Assembly: GCA_025642075.2 (NCBI GenBank)
Contig: JAODUO010000070.1
Location: 280,001 to 344,000, forward strand
Direction: 5' to 3'
DNA: 64,000 nt
DNA from: Ridgeia piscesae
Lineage: Eukaryota; Annelida; Polychaeta; Sabellida; Siboglinidae
A program made the position numbers and the translations under genes. Positions 1-12,788 of the stretch are shown here, piece after piece; within the stretch, counting starts at the first letter, position 1, and each line of letters opens with the position of its first letter. The notes beneath the pieces were generated by a model. It saw only the letters and a list, made by a program, of their open reading frames with translations. It did not search any database and had not been told where the DNA came from.

Positions 1-171
1 GCGTCTGTCAACGATACTGCTACGTACGAGATACTAGAGTCACGGGTAGAGGCGTCTGTCAACGATACTGTCCCGTATGAAAACGTTGGTACACAAAGCA
101 ACACAGTTACTGACAACCAATACGAGTATCTTGGTTCGCGCAACGAATACGAGAAACTACGAGCACACTAA
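1..171 (+). CDS. Receptor A, last exon (cytoplasmic tail), 5' part outside window
   Basis: The window opens in an open frame that runs 56 codons to a TAA at 169-171. The peptide is hydrophilic and acidic and carries four evenly spaced tyrosines: TYEIL, PYENV, YEYL and EYEKL. These resemble SH2-binding motifs; VPYENV fits the loose ITIM pattern (V-x-Y-x-x-V). An 18-base segment at 1-18 is repeated at 51-68, so the ASVNDT block is duplicated with a different Tyr motif after each copy. The composition and position match the tail exons of the five downstream genes, so I infer it is the 3' end of another family member. No splice acceptor is visible because the exon starts at or before base 1. A tail of an unrelated gene cannot be excluded. 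Confidence 0.65.
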   Translation, partial: ASVNDTATYEILESRVEASVNDTVPYENVGTQSNTVTDNQYEYLGSRNEYEKLRAH

Positions 172-956
172 TGATTTATTTCTTCATATGACGTTTTCGC
201 ATACAAAAACTCGTAATGTACACTTGTCACCTGTTTGTCTCTCTCTCTCCAGGTGACAGTGATACTGAATCGTGTCCTGTTGAATCTTAAGTTTTATACG
301 CCTACATCATTGTCGTCCGTCACCGGAAATAGCACCAAGCAGTGGGGTGTGGTAAAACGGCAGATTGCTCTACTTTATAGGCCTATACTTCCACACATCT
401 CTGCCTCAATGAATATTAATTTCCCATGTTATACAACCTTCTTTGTGCCTGCAATGGTAGCATGAAATGTAATACTGTTGAAGCGCCATTTTAAGTGTTT
501 ATTGTTTTCCTGAGCCTTTGATGTCGTTTAGGAATACAGTGGTAAAATACGCACATGCGAGTTTTGACTATGTTATTGTTTTTCTTCTCCATTGCGTCAT
601 TGCTTTCTGTTATTACATGGCAGAGGACAGTTTCAGAAAAACCGCATATCAACATAAGGCATATTAAAATAATCAAAATTTCAAAATAATCTGCCGGATG
701 CTCCAAGGACGGTGTCTCTTCCTAGGTTTTGTATTGTGTTATTAAATACAATGTTAAACGTGAGAAATTTGACATGGTTAAACATCAAAGGGTAAAGCGG
801 TCATCTCGACCCGCATCGACGATATTGCCAATAATACTTGTTTTAAAACGACGCATTAAGCAGCTTAACGACAATTGACACATCTTAATGTGGTTTCAAT
901 CCTGATCAAGATCGGCCTCAATTTAGTGGATTGATGAGGTTTTATCTTGGTGCCAA
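172..956. other. Intergenic sequence without recognisable gene
   Basis: AT-rich sequence after receptor A. It includes a CT-rich tract near 238-252. The open frames are short and have no splice or composition support. The 3' UTR of A should lie here. Confidence 0.5.
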
Positions 957-1199
957 ATGTAATGTTAAGTTCATACATAGCATGGTAGGAGTTGTCATCA
1001 CGATGCAAGTACTGCACAAGTTACGCGAAATTACTAGTGTTTTGTCCCCCTCCGTGGACAAGTTCCTGGCTAATGTTGGTGGCTAATGTAATGTTAAGTT
1101 CATACATAGCATGGTAGGAGTTGTCATCACGATGCAAGTACTGCACAAGTTACGCCAAATTACTAGTGTTTTGTTCCCCTCCGTGGACATGTTCCTGGC
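957..1199. repeat. Direct tandem duplication, about 114 bp with 129-bp period
   Basis: The block beginning AATGTTAAGTTCATACATAG at 961 recurs at 1090 with only a few substitutions, and both copies end GTTCCTGGC (1070 and 1199). No coding potential is seen. Confidence 0.85.
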
Positions 1200-1389
1200 G
1201 ACAGGGGCGCAACAGAAGTACGCTGCTATTATTTTATATCAATTCGTGTGAAATTTAATTTAAGTCTGAATGAAGAATGAATAATTACTTATTGTAAAGA
1301 TACCGAGAGACGAGCTGGAAAACGCGGCACACTTCGAATAGCTACGGTCAGTCGTGGTAGAGAAGGGAGGCATGGACACGAAAATGAAG

Positions 1390-1905
1390 CAGATAGTGAG
1401 TGAATGTTGGTGAAACTAGAAGAAATGCAGTCGAATGTTGTGCGACAGGAACATGCCAGTGAAGTTGATGGGAAAGTTCTGGAAAAACAGTAGTCAGACC
1501 AGCAATACGACACGGAGCAGAGATCTGAGCAACTACAAAAGAACAAGAACTAAGGACAGAGACGAATGAAATGAGGATGTTGAGATGGATGTGTGAAGTA
1601 ACCAAGAAAGATAAGATCAGAAATCAATATGTTAGAAAAATAACCAGAGTAACACAAGTATTCAAAATAATAACTGAGAAACGACTGAAATGATATTGAC
1701 ATGTGACGAGAAGGGACGAAGAGCTCAAGTGAAAAGTGAACTGATGACAGAAGAAGACAGAAAGGACGACAAAAGACCTCGTGGAAAGATGTCTGTAAAA
1801 GAGACGTGAACACGGTGGGTCTCAATGCAGTCGAGGCGATAAACTGGGCGATACGGAGGAAGACAATTAACGGTCACACCGGCGACCCCACACGAAAAGG
1901 AAAAG
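1390..1905 (+). mobile_element. Degraded LINE, C-terminal reverse-transcriptase region
   Basis: Conceptual translation across frames gives pieces typical of the C-terminus of endonuclease/reverse-transcriptase LINE proteins: a V-RPA-GAE-ATT segment, then NEMRMLRWMC, then VTKKDKIRNQYVR, then ITEKRLK followed by an HV-RRDEE remnant, and finally NTVGLNAVEAINWAIRR near 1813. The segments are interrupted by stops (for example where W and Y-G would be expected around 1692-1700) and by frame changes. It is therefore a dead copy. The 5' part of the element is not seen. Confidence 0.75.
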
Positions 1906-2722
1906 CCAGAGAAGAATTAATGTGATTTGTAACAAGATGATTTGAAACCACATTTACTGGTTTGAAATTCCGATGGTCTAGCACAGTCGAAAAAGTGCGT
2001 GCTTTCCCAGTACTCATACCCAGCATAAAACTAGCAAGTGTAGTATTCTTGCGACCAGAGTCATTGGTCACGCGTGGCTGAGCACGGCGAATACGGTCTC
2101 CGAATCATTCACACGTTGGAGTGTCTATGTGCTGTGACTCAGAGCCGTGGACAATGGCGGCGATATCACGTCTCGGTCAGCGTGTGATAAATTAATAGGT
2201 TTTTATTGCGCCACAGTCATAACATTCATCACTATTAACACCACTGTGTTGGTAATAATAGTCGATGTAGTAAGTAATGTTACCGCACCTGTCTGTGAGT
2301 GGGTGTAACAGAATGCAGATGAGGCTGGCGTAGACTGTCTGTGTGAGTGGAACTTCATCAAATGTAATACTGCATTTTAATTAATGAATGCCTTTGCTAT
2401 GTATGAGTGCGCACGATGGTGTTAGTGCTTAGCACACTGCCTGACAGGCTGATGTAGTGCACTCCGCCTGACAGGTCGGCGCCTCGGGTTCACTACACGA
2501 ATAGAACAGGCATGGTATAGTTGGTGTAAAAGCCTGGTTGTAAACATTGAGGACTGTGTATCCGTCATTACGGCAAGAGAACCACTAAGGACGACAAGCA
2601 CCCTGGCATTGACGACCCTCAGTGCCAGCGTAGAAAGGTCGGCTTGGCGGTGATGTTCTGAACATGGCTGACTGGTTCAATGACACATCGTAAGATAACA
2701 CTGTACCCACAATGTAATATAC
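1906..2722. other. Intergenic sequence, nothing recognised
   Basis: Unique-looking sequence with no ORF supported by splice sites or by a family match. Confidence 0.4.
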
Positions 2723-3293
2723 ATGATACAAACAAGCTGTGTGCTGGAAACGACTAGAAAACAACCCATAATGTTTCGTTGTCATCAACAGTAACTGCAT
2801 AAACACATCACAACCACCGCCAGAATGACAACTACAAACACCACCACAATGACAACTACAACCACTGCCACAATGATACAAACAAGCTGTGTGCTGGAAA
2901 CGACTAGAAAACAACCCATAATGTTTCGTTGTCATCAACAGTAACTGCATAAACACATCACAACCACCGCCACAATGACAACTACAACCACTACCACAAT
3001 GACAACTACAACCACCACCACAATGACAACTACAACCACCGCCACAATGACAACTACAACCACCGCCACAATGACAACTACAACCACCGCCACAATGACA
3101 ACTACAACCACCGCCACAATGACAACTACAACCACCGCCACAATGACAACTACAACCACCGCCACAATGACAACTACAACCACCGCCACAATGACAACTA
3201 CAACCACCACCACAATGACAACTACAACCATCGCCACAATGACAACTACAACCACCGCCACAATGACAACTACAACCACCATCACCGCCACAG
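2723..3293. repeat. 150-bp direct duplication leading into a 24-bp minisatellite
   Basis: A block starting ATGATACAAACAAGCTG at 2723 is repeated 150 bp later at 2873. From about 2965 a 24-bp unit (ACCACCGCCACAATGACAAC plus TACA) repeats about 13 times to about 3290. The unit length is a multiple of three, so long stop-free frames arise on both strands (Thr/Met-rich on plus, CSCHCGGG-type on minus). I regard these frames as by-products of the repeat. Confidence 0.85.
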
Positions 3294-3332
3294 TACACAC
3301 AACCACAGACACCGCTATCGTAATTTTCATCC

Positions 3333-3337
<5 letters not shown>

Positions 3338-3375
<38 letters not shown>
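3338..3375. repeat. (TA)n microsatellite
   Basis: Uninterrupted alternating T/A tract. Confidence 0.9.
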
Positions 3376-3376
<1 letters not shown>

Positions 3377-4906
3377 CACGAATTATGTTTACTAGTTCTA
3401 TACAGTGCACGTGCTGCAACGCATGCACACCCCAGTTGTCCGGTCTCCCCGTCGTCGCTACAGAGCCACCGTCAATGGACAATGGCCCAAGAATTCCATC
3501 AACTCAGATCGACTAAAATGTTAAGAGGAACCAGGGTTGAGTGGGTGAGTCGACCCCAGCGGGTGCAGAATGAGACACGTGGGTGGAATGTGTCGTAGAC
3601 GATGACTCAACCAGTACAAATGACACTGCGACAATACCGACTTGTTCTTCAGTGCCGGCTTCAGTGGTCCGTGTCACACTACACGATCCGCGTGGCCGCA
3701 CACGGTGGTTCAACGACACCGTCCGCATGAGTTAAGGTTCACAACTTTCTCCTTATAGTTCTGGAGGCTGACTTCGAGACTGGTTCTTGTTTTGTCCCTC
3801 TTTTCTTGTTCCCGCCCCTACTCCCGTGTTCTGTCTCCGTCACCAAACTCCACCCCACGTATAGCTTCCGTTTATTCTCCCATTCCATCAAATTTCTCCT
3901 TACAATCTTCCCATATCTGTTGTGGGTTTCCTGTCGTTCACGTACATTTCACCTTGAGAGCATCTTCTCTCCAATCGACCTCTTCCTATTCGTTCCACGT
4001 GTCTAAACGTCACCAGGAGGATTCATTTGTTTACCGAGATATGGACCAACACTTGTAAAGAACTTGTTGAACATGTTGGCAATATTTTCTTTACTTTCAA
4101 TGACTTTGTCATCTTTATGAAACAGTTCAGGATATTTATGTTCCTTCTGTATTATACCGATTATTGTTCGGAGTATTTTCCATGTTCTAGCAATATTGTG
4201 ACATGCACCTGCAATGAATGTTTGTGTATTAAAACTGGGTGGGGCCGGATCCCTTTCACCACCTGTGTGGGCCTATGCCACAATATACACAGATAGGCAT
4301 GTACAGTATTTCTTACAGTGAGCAATGTAGCCATGTAATGGGTACCGCAGCTTACGCAGGAACAGGGGTGTTAGTTCGACTTGGGTTCGTTGTGGAGGGG
4401 TTTCGTAAACGTGTCATTAGTATAGGAAACATTAAGCTAAGGTGTCAGTACTATTAGAAAACTACTGGTTTAAATAAAACGGAATGAGTGGGAGATAACA
4501 ACGCGGACTGAGTATATTTGTCCACATTGCAAATAAAAACAACGCAGTTATACCCGTTGATTGAACGTCCGAAGACACGACACTGACCTATTTGTGGTCC
4601 ATATAATTTATTATATTTTAATTCTATCTGGTCGCGGAGAGCAGTAATTTATCATATTCCACCATCTTCAACGGAAAAAAACATGTTAAGCCGCGATATT
4701 TCATTCTTTCGCCAGTATTCACTAAGTTATGCGTAACAGTCGAATATACACGACCAGTAGTGTTGACATAGAACTGGGTGATAGATTTCGTCTCTGTAGC
4801 GTCGTGAGAATAACAAGTTATTTTGGGCAAAAAGCATTCACTGTGGCATGAAATGTGGACGGTTGAGAGAATTTATGGGGTCGAGTGAGTCAACTCGACA
4901 GCACAC
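3376..4906. other. Intergenic sequence, nothing recognised
   Basis: Short open frames only. A pyrimidine-rich stretch lies at about 3785-4005. No domain or exon signature was found. Confidence 0.4.
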
Positions 4907-6608
4907 TTGGAGAAGTGGAAGAAGTGGGAGAAGTGGAAGAGGTGGAAGAGGTGGAAGAAGTGGAAGAAGTGGAAGAAGTGGAAGAGGTGGAAGAGGTGGA
5001 AGAAGTGGAAGAGGTGGAAGAGGTGGAAGAGGTGGAAGAGGTGGAAGAGGTGGAAGAAGTGGAAGAGGTGGAAGAGGTGGAAGAAGTGGAAGAGGTGGAA
5101 GAAGTGGAAGAGGTGGAAGAGGTGGAAGAGGTGGAAGAAGTGGAAGAGGTGGAAGAGGTGGAAGGGGGAAGAGGTGGAAGAGGTGGAAGAGGTGGAAGAG
5201 GTGGAATAGGTGGAAGAGGTGGAAGAAGTGGAAGAGGTGGAAGAGGTGGAAGAAGTGGAAGAGGTGGAAGAGGTGGAAGAGGTGGAAGAGGTGGAAGAGG
5301 TGGAAGAGGTGGAAGAAGTGGAAGAGGTGGAAGAAGTGGAAGAGGTGGAAGAGGTGGAAGAGGTGGAAGAGGTGGAAGAGGTGGAAGAGGTGGAAGAGGT
5401 GGAAGAGGTGGAAGAAGTGGAAGAAGTGGAAGAGGTGGAAGAGGTGGAAGAGGTGGAAGAGGTGGAAGAGGTGGAAGAGGTGGAAGAGGTGGAAGAGGTG
5501 GAAGAGGTGGAAGAGGTGGAAGAGGTGGAAGAGGTGGAAGAGGTGGAAGAGGTGGAAGAGGTGGAAGAGGTGGAAGAGGTGGAAGAGGTGGAAGAGGTGG
5601 AAGAGGTGGAAGAGGTGGAAGAGGTGGAAGAGGTGGAAGAGGTGGAAGAGGTGGAAGAGGTGGAAGAGGTGGAAGAGGTGGAAGAGGTGGAAGAGGTGGA
5701 AGAGGTGGAAGAGGTGGAAGAGGTGGAAGAAGGGGGAAGAGGTGGAAGAGGTGGAAGAGGTGGAAGAGGTGGAAGAGGTGGAAGAGGTGGAAGAGGTGGA
5801 AGAGGTGGAAGAGGTGGAAGAAGGGTGGAAGAGGTGGAAGAAGTGGAAGAGGTGGAAGAGGTGGAAGAGGTGGAAGAGGTGGAAGAGGTGGAAGAGGTGG
5901 AAGAGGTGGAAGAGGTGGAAGAGGTGGAAGAGGTGGAAGAGGTGGAAGAGGTGGAAGAGGTGGAAGAGGTGGAAGAGGTGGAAGAGGTGGAAGAGGTGGA
6001 AGAGGTGGAAGAGGTGGAAGAGGTGGAAGAGGTGGAATAGGTGGAAGAGGTGGAAGAGGTGGAAGAGGTGGAAGAAGTGGAAGAGGTGGAAGAGGTGGAA
6101 GAGGTGGAAGAGGTGGAAGAGGTGGAAGAAGTGGAAGAGGTGGAAGAGGTGGAAGAGGTGGAAGAGGTGGAAGAGGTGGAAGAGGTGGAAGAGGTGGAAG
6201 AGGTGGAAGAGGTGGAAGAGGTGGAAGAGGTGGAGAGGAGAGGTGGAAGAGGTGGAAGAGGTGGAAGAGGTGGAAGAGGTGGAAGAGGTGGAAGAGGTGG
6301 AAGAGGTGGAAGAGGTGGAAGAGGTGGAAGAGGTGGAAGAGGTGGAAGAGGTGGAAGAGGTGGAAGAGGTGGAAGAGGTGGAAGAAGTGGAAGAGGTGGA
6401 AGAGGTGGAAGAGGTGGAAGAGGTGGAAGAGGTGGAAGAGGTGGAAGAGGTGGAAGAGGTGGAAGAGGTGGAAGAGGTGGAAGAGGTGGAAGAGGTGGAA
6501 GAGGTGGAAGAAGTGGAAGAGGTGGAAGAGGTGGAAGAGGTGGAAGAGGTGGAAGAGGTGGAAGACGTGGAAGAGGTGGAAGAGGTGGAAGAAGTGGAAG
6601 AAGTGGTA
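4907..6608. repeat. 1.7-kb 9-bp minisatellite (GGAAGAGGT)n
   Basis: About 189 nearly perfect copies of the 9-mer GGAAGAGGT. Main variants are GGAAGAAGT, GGAATAGGT (5204, 6035) and small breaks at about 5165, 5730, 5820 and 6231-6241. The plus strand is almost entirely purine with one T per unit. Because nine is a multiple of three, every frame is open (GRG, EEV, KRW; SST, LFH, PLP on minus). No splice context, start context or non-repeat coding flank supports a protein. Confidence 0.97.
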
Positions 6609-7914
6609 GCCTCGGAAAAGATGCACATACAATGCTTCACCAAAGTTAGCTCATTAAAGCGAGGGTGTCAGCTCCTAGGTTTATTTTTTTCACTTAATAT
6701 TACGTTCTTGTGACTACAACATGCATGTTGAAGGTTTACTGCCAGTTTGTGTTTAGTTACTTTATAAAGCTCCGAACAATGTTCGCAATTTGAATGGTTC
6801 CATCTGCAAAACGTTCAAATGGTAAACAAAACATTCAGTTGCAAAACAAAATTGATGGCCAATGATGCAGAGGCGAGCAGAGTTAACCGCAATACCCTGT
6901 TATGTTTAACTTTCCCATGTTCTTGACAAAGGACTTACCGTTACAAATTACTGCCCTGCCAATTCTAGGCAGATGAAGTGGCACCCTCCCTTTTGTAACA
7001 CACATATTCCAACTGTGCGTGGAATGAATGGCAAGGCAGTCGAGCAGCAACGAAGAGCGCTCAAGCAGGTGTCTTCAGGGAGAAGCGATGTGAGGACTGT
7101 GTAAATGGTTTGGCAGGAATGAATAAAGGAACAGGGAACGACGAAAAAGGTTAAGGTTTGGAGACGGACCTGTCATGGACACGGCTGTGCAGGACTAGGG
7201 ACGGGGAAAAGAAGACGAAACCCAAACCGCGGAGGCCACTCACTCCGGACCGCTGGCAGAAATAGGAGAACAACAGTAGACGTAAGACCACAATAAAGTG
7301 TTTGTCCGCCATTGTCTGAATATATATGAGGACATGTGTAGTGTGAAGTGAGACGAAATTATGTTTTTTTTGCAGCGTGGTATCAGAGCTGTCAAATTAT
7401 GACAGACGACAGACGGTGTTTTTCTACATGTTGATACAGGTATCATTCAGATTGGTGATGTCCACACGACATATCAATGTCTGATTCTAGCAGGAATGAA
7501 GGGATATCAGGTTTAATAGTGGTTTGTAGGTAACTGATGTATTAGAATTTCATGAATTTTCCAAGGCACAGTGGAGGTTAAATATGATGTGAAATTTTCG
7601 ATAACAGGTCTATTAAAATTTGATAGGCAATGAAGGAAACGTTATAATGGCCGCCTATGGAAAAGTCAAACGTCAATAGCGCGGTGATTGCGGGTTAATT
7701 GCAACACTTGTCGTCACGCGGCCTACTGAGTAGTGATGATCAGTACGAACGCCGGTGGCTGGGTCGCGTCATCGCCACGCTTCAGTGAAGCGAAACGCGT
7801 GCTCGCTCACAAACAATCACCGGTGTCGACAGCTCATACACGGCTGAGGCTTTCATCGTCGCTCGCGACCAGCCACTAGTGAGTGTCCACTGTGAAGTCT
7901 GACCGACGGTCGCC
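6609..7914. other. Intergenic; right end is the probable promoter and 5' UTR of receptor B
   Basis: No gene is recognised in 6609-7640. From about 7640 the sequence becomes CpG-rich up to the B start codon, which fits a 5' regulatory region. No TATA box was seen. Confidence 0.4.
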
Positions 7915-9083
7915 ATGGATCGGGCAGGACGGATCTGGGTCGTAGCGCTGTGGATAACGACGTTAGGATGGACTGGTGTACTCGGTAGGTACTTTCAGTC
8001 AGAGTTCATGGATCGGTCGTTAACGTGTCACGTCCTATCGACCGGTCCCTGAATGTAGGCCTGTATCTGTGACATTAGTCGGGTTTAGGCCTAACGATAG
8101 CATTAAGGCTGGGTCTACATACGCCCTTTTGTGGGCATGTGTACGTGGCTGTCGCGATGCGGGTAGCCACAGAGTATACCTACAATTCAGGCAATGGCCT
8201 TTGGTGACAACAAAGCAAGTCATGCGCGGTCTAGCTACCTACAATTTACCGTAATTCTATTGATTTCCGCTGCGTGACTCATCGGCGAACCTGACCTACT
8301 TTCCGCGGGCGACAGACTTGTGCCATTGTTTGGGATAACTTGCACCAAGGGAGGGTCGATTGTTGTCATGGCAACGAGATAGTTTATGTATACACATAAC
8401 CTGATAGCGTTTGAAGAGGGTGCAAAGTTGCGCGCAACTTCAGATAGGAAGCGGAGGTGTGACACCGGAAGTACCTATTATCGAGTCTCTGTGCGTGTCA
8501 ACGCCCGCCGAGATGCGCCGGTCATAATGTACAATGTATCTGTCAGTTACTTACGTTGCACACGTTAGGCAAGAATCAAACGTTAAAGGGAAAACATGCA
8601 ACTTTTTGATGTTAGGTACTTAAAAGCGTTAAAAGTGTGACTGATCATTCGCAACTGCAATCAACATTTTACGTTAGTAGTTAAATCAGATTGTTGTGCC
8701 AAAATAGAATGTTATAATAAGATTGTGGATATATATATCTCACAGGGCACACAATACAACTTATAAAACCGAAAGTTGCACAATTAGCTAAACATATTGT
8801 TGCATATGCTAACAAATGTTTGGCCGAAACATTTAAGGGTTCAATGAGCATCTTAAACTAGACTAGTTTTTCCCTGTTCGGCCGCCGGCTAACTGGTAAC
8901 CAGCTTGGTAGTAACGCGCATTACGTCAGTCTTTCCAACAAAACGACACTGCCTATGAAAACTGGACGTTATGTCGTCAATAAGGTTTTCTAGTAAACTA
9001 CCAACACATAACTTGTTTTAATTGAGGTTGCAAACGGTTATCGTATACATGTCTCTTTAAGGATATGTTTGCCACGTTATAAA

Positions 9084-9122
<39 letters not shown>

Positions 9123-12100
9123 TATATTTCGCCAGAGAACAAATCCACGACGCGTACAACTAGTGAACACTTCTAACTTCACTAATTAACCCGCAAGTGC
9201 TATTGAATTTAGTAAGCTAATAATTAATAGTGGGTTTGATATCATTATTAATATTTCCATCACAAACTGGAGAGTTGAAGGGCAGCATTAATTTTGATGT
9301 TTGATAAATGTTGACATTCATTATTAATATAATGTCGGTTTACTACCAATGCGCTATAATTAATACAAGTGTAACGTAACTAAGCGGCTTTATATAATCT
9401 AAGTAACAAGACGTATTGTTTATGATTACTACCTAAGTCCTGTAAGTACTATTGTATAATGTATATAGTTACTAGAGAGGTGCATTACGGAACGATTAAA
9501 GTGGTAATATCAGTTTCGGTGCAATTTGTTATGATACGCCCGCGCACGCCTTAAGTCTCTCTCTAGTCGCCAACTTGTTAAATATCCATATAGGGTTGCC
9601 TAGAGTTCATTCAATTGCCTGCCGTCATTCTTTGGTTCCAGTCACTTTTATAGAATACCCAATCGGCAGAAAGAACGATCATATCAATAGAAATACACAC
9701 ATTTTATAACGCGGCTATTTACTAAGAGGAAAATTCTGAAATGACAAAAACATTATCATAAAAGTCAAACTACCACAAATCTAATAAAAAAGTAATCACT
9801 TATCAAAAGGAAAAGGTATTGCACTAAGTGTTTCATAGTGTCAGAAGAACAAGTGTTCATGGACGAAAGGGACACAGTTGTCCATAAAATGTAACTTAGG
9901 CCTACTTTCAGCAGTAACACGGCAATATTCAGAACATAACTCGTTATATGATCTCGTATGATTGATTCTGCATAGGTAACTGACCCGCATCATCTAATTT
10001 TTTTTCCGTGTTCGAACTTACCCTTAAAATGAAATCCTTCGTTTAATAACTTATGTGAATTAAACAAGCTAGGTTGATTCACTTGCCGCACTTAAACTCA
10101 TTTGATTCAGCTAACATCAAACTTGACGAAGCGATTGCTATACCTGGTTTTATGCGGGCACATATGCTTACGTCCTAAGACAATTTCCGCCAATGATTTC
10201 CTGTCCAAATTTAAGCGATTTCATGACGAATTAAACAACAAATGTTGCTTAGTATTGAACCAGTATACTACGAATAACAATGGTTCAAACACAATCTCTC
10301 AAATTGTTCCGCATTTCAGTGGTCTGTGAATATGAGCAGTTCACATTCGGTGTTCAGTGTTCTCGACTCAAGATTCTGGCGATACTGGCATTGACATACG
10401 CGAGCCTCTAATCACGACGCTATCATCGTCTGAATCTGGAGATCCGACTACTGATGTTGTAACAGAAAGGATAGCAGTGGTTGATGATTACGTTGAAGAT
10501 TATTTGACCAATCTATGCGTTCTGCTCTATTAGCCGAGTATGCCAGACAGTCCGGTGATAAGCGTTTGTTGGGTGTTTGCTGCCTGATATCCAGTGATTG
10601 TAGCGGGTTAAATCGGTGCTATTCGGCTGGATGATGATACATTTAATACGTGGATCATCATCGCCAAAATTTGCCAGCATATTTACAATGATCCAAATAA
10701 ATAATTTTTGACTACGAATGCTGTTGATGTTTAATGTATTGACCCTTGTAGTAGTTAGGCTATTATGCATGAAGGGCTGACATTTAGTTTTGATGTGAAA
10801 CAATTGATGTTATCGAAATTATGACGTTATTCATGCAGTTGATATATATATACATATATAACGATTATAAAATAAATATCAAAATTGTAAACGAAATATT
10901 TAAATGGGCTTGTTACAGTTTTGAAAATAAACCTATCTTTGAATTACACAATAACGGCTCTTATGTTTAAGCATGATGTTTTTCGAATTCTGTTATATAA
11001 TTTATTATAAAATAAAGAATACATATCATAATACAATGTTCAATTTGGACGGAGCTTTCGAGACTTTGGCAGTCTCATCTCCCATATCAACATCAGCCAG
11101 AGCTGGAGTCAATTTCTTTCAATCAATTCCTACTCATACTTCAATTCCTTGCAATTCCTTTTTATTCAATTCCAATTCCAATTCATTTTTAAATTCTAAT
11201 TCCTTCTATAATCAATCAATTTCGATTCCCGGTTACATTCCCGCTCTAATTCCACACAACGAAAGTTAACATTGTGTGGTTAATGTGCATGCAGCGTGGC
11301 AGATTGTATATAACGGGGTATGGATCCTCATGTCGATTTTATATGGGGTTGATATCCTGACACCGGTATATAACAAAGTACATTTTTAGATTACTTTTTC
11401 GTGTACTTCTATATTTTATTAGTTAATTTTATATTACAACTGCAGAGATGATGCATCTTTCGTCTTCACTGGGCTGATGTTTGCATTGGTAATCATTGGG
11501 TTGATACATTTTTGGAGGTATCATGGCTTCATTATGTACGAACCCTAGTATCTGCATAGCATGTGTTCTTGGAAAAGTGTCATTACTGTCTGGGCAAAGG
11601 GGTTAAATGGTTCGTTGAAACAGCGCCCAGCCAGCAATAATTTTTACACTAGGGCGGCCGAACTGGTTTCCAATTCATCCACTGGTTAATTGTTGGGTAG
11701 TGCTTGACGTTGATTTTGAAATTTATTATATTTCATACGTCTCGCAATGATGAAAAACATAATTTGCATCACAGCAAAAATATCAGATGCTCAATTCCTT
11801 TTCATTCATATCAAAATCCGACTCCAATCCATTTTTTTCTCATATGTGTCACGCGATGCTGTGATATATGAACACCGTCACCACGAATCTCCACTCAGTT
11901 GGAAAATTGGGAGTACTTCCCACACTTCTAAACATAGGACTGACGAAAGTCTTCTCAAACCATACTTTATTTTCGCGGAACATCGTCAACACAATTATAA
12001 TGAGAACCACCAGCGTCAAATTAAACATCAAAAAAAACTGTTCGTCATTCGTTTGTTCTACAGCTCTACGTGTGAACAACGAGCTGTCTGGAGACGGCCT

Positions 12101-12706
12101 CGGATGTCCGGTTGGGCTGCGATGACCACTACATGATTCTCGTAACGCTGGCGTTTCTCGGCCGCACCAAGGACAAGAGCATCGACCAGTTCTGTAGCAG
12201 TCCGCCCCTCCGCTACCGACGACTGTCGCAGGTCTGTCAACCGCTGCTTCTGTCTCATAGCACAATAAATGTTTTAAAAACAGGTATTACTTTTTGGAAG
12301 ACATGGTCCTTAGAATTATATCCAATCAAATACCCTACCATTTAAAGGTTATGTGACTTTAATCCGTCACTGTTCACGACATAATCTCGTTTACATAATC
12401 ATCTTTATTAAAGAAAGTAAAACATAAATACTTCCCACTAGCGGGGGTAGAAGCTGGCATGTTTATGAACTCATCGCATCCCTTTAATGAGGGCAACTAT
12501 ATTCGTACGATGTAAATGCAATTGAAAACCCGTGTACTTGTAGCAACGAGACGACGTTGACAGCTGACGCGGGTCTGCAGACGGCGACGTTCACAAACGG
12601 CGCGTACACTGTGCCAAGTGCCGAGTCGGTGCAGTGCGGAGTTGGTTACACCGGCTACTCGTATATCCACGTCGAGTACGACTGTCTGCCAAGTGAGTAA
12701 CTGAAC

Positions 12707-12788
<82 letters not shown>

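Noticed and set aside
2585..3598. CSCHCGGG (metallothionein-like) and Thr-rich frames
   Set aside because: Produced by the 24-bp repeat; no splice sites or conserved flank.
4838..6713. Several 200-620 codon open frames in all six frames (GRG, EEV, KRW, SST, PLP repeats)
   Set aside because: All arise from one 9-bp tandem array whose length is a multiple of three; no splice context, start context or unique coding flank.
11849..12265. 138-codon minus-strand frame opposite the lectin-like exon of B
   Set aside because: Antisense shadow of exon 2 of B; the plus strand carries the family motifs.
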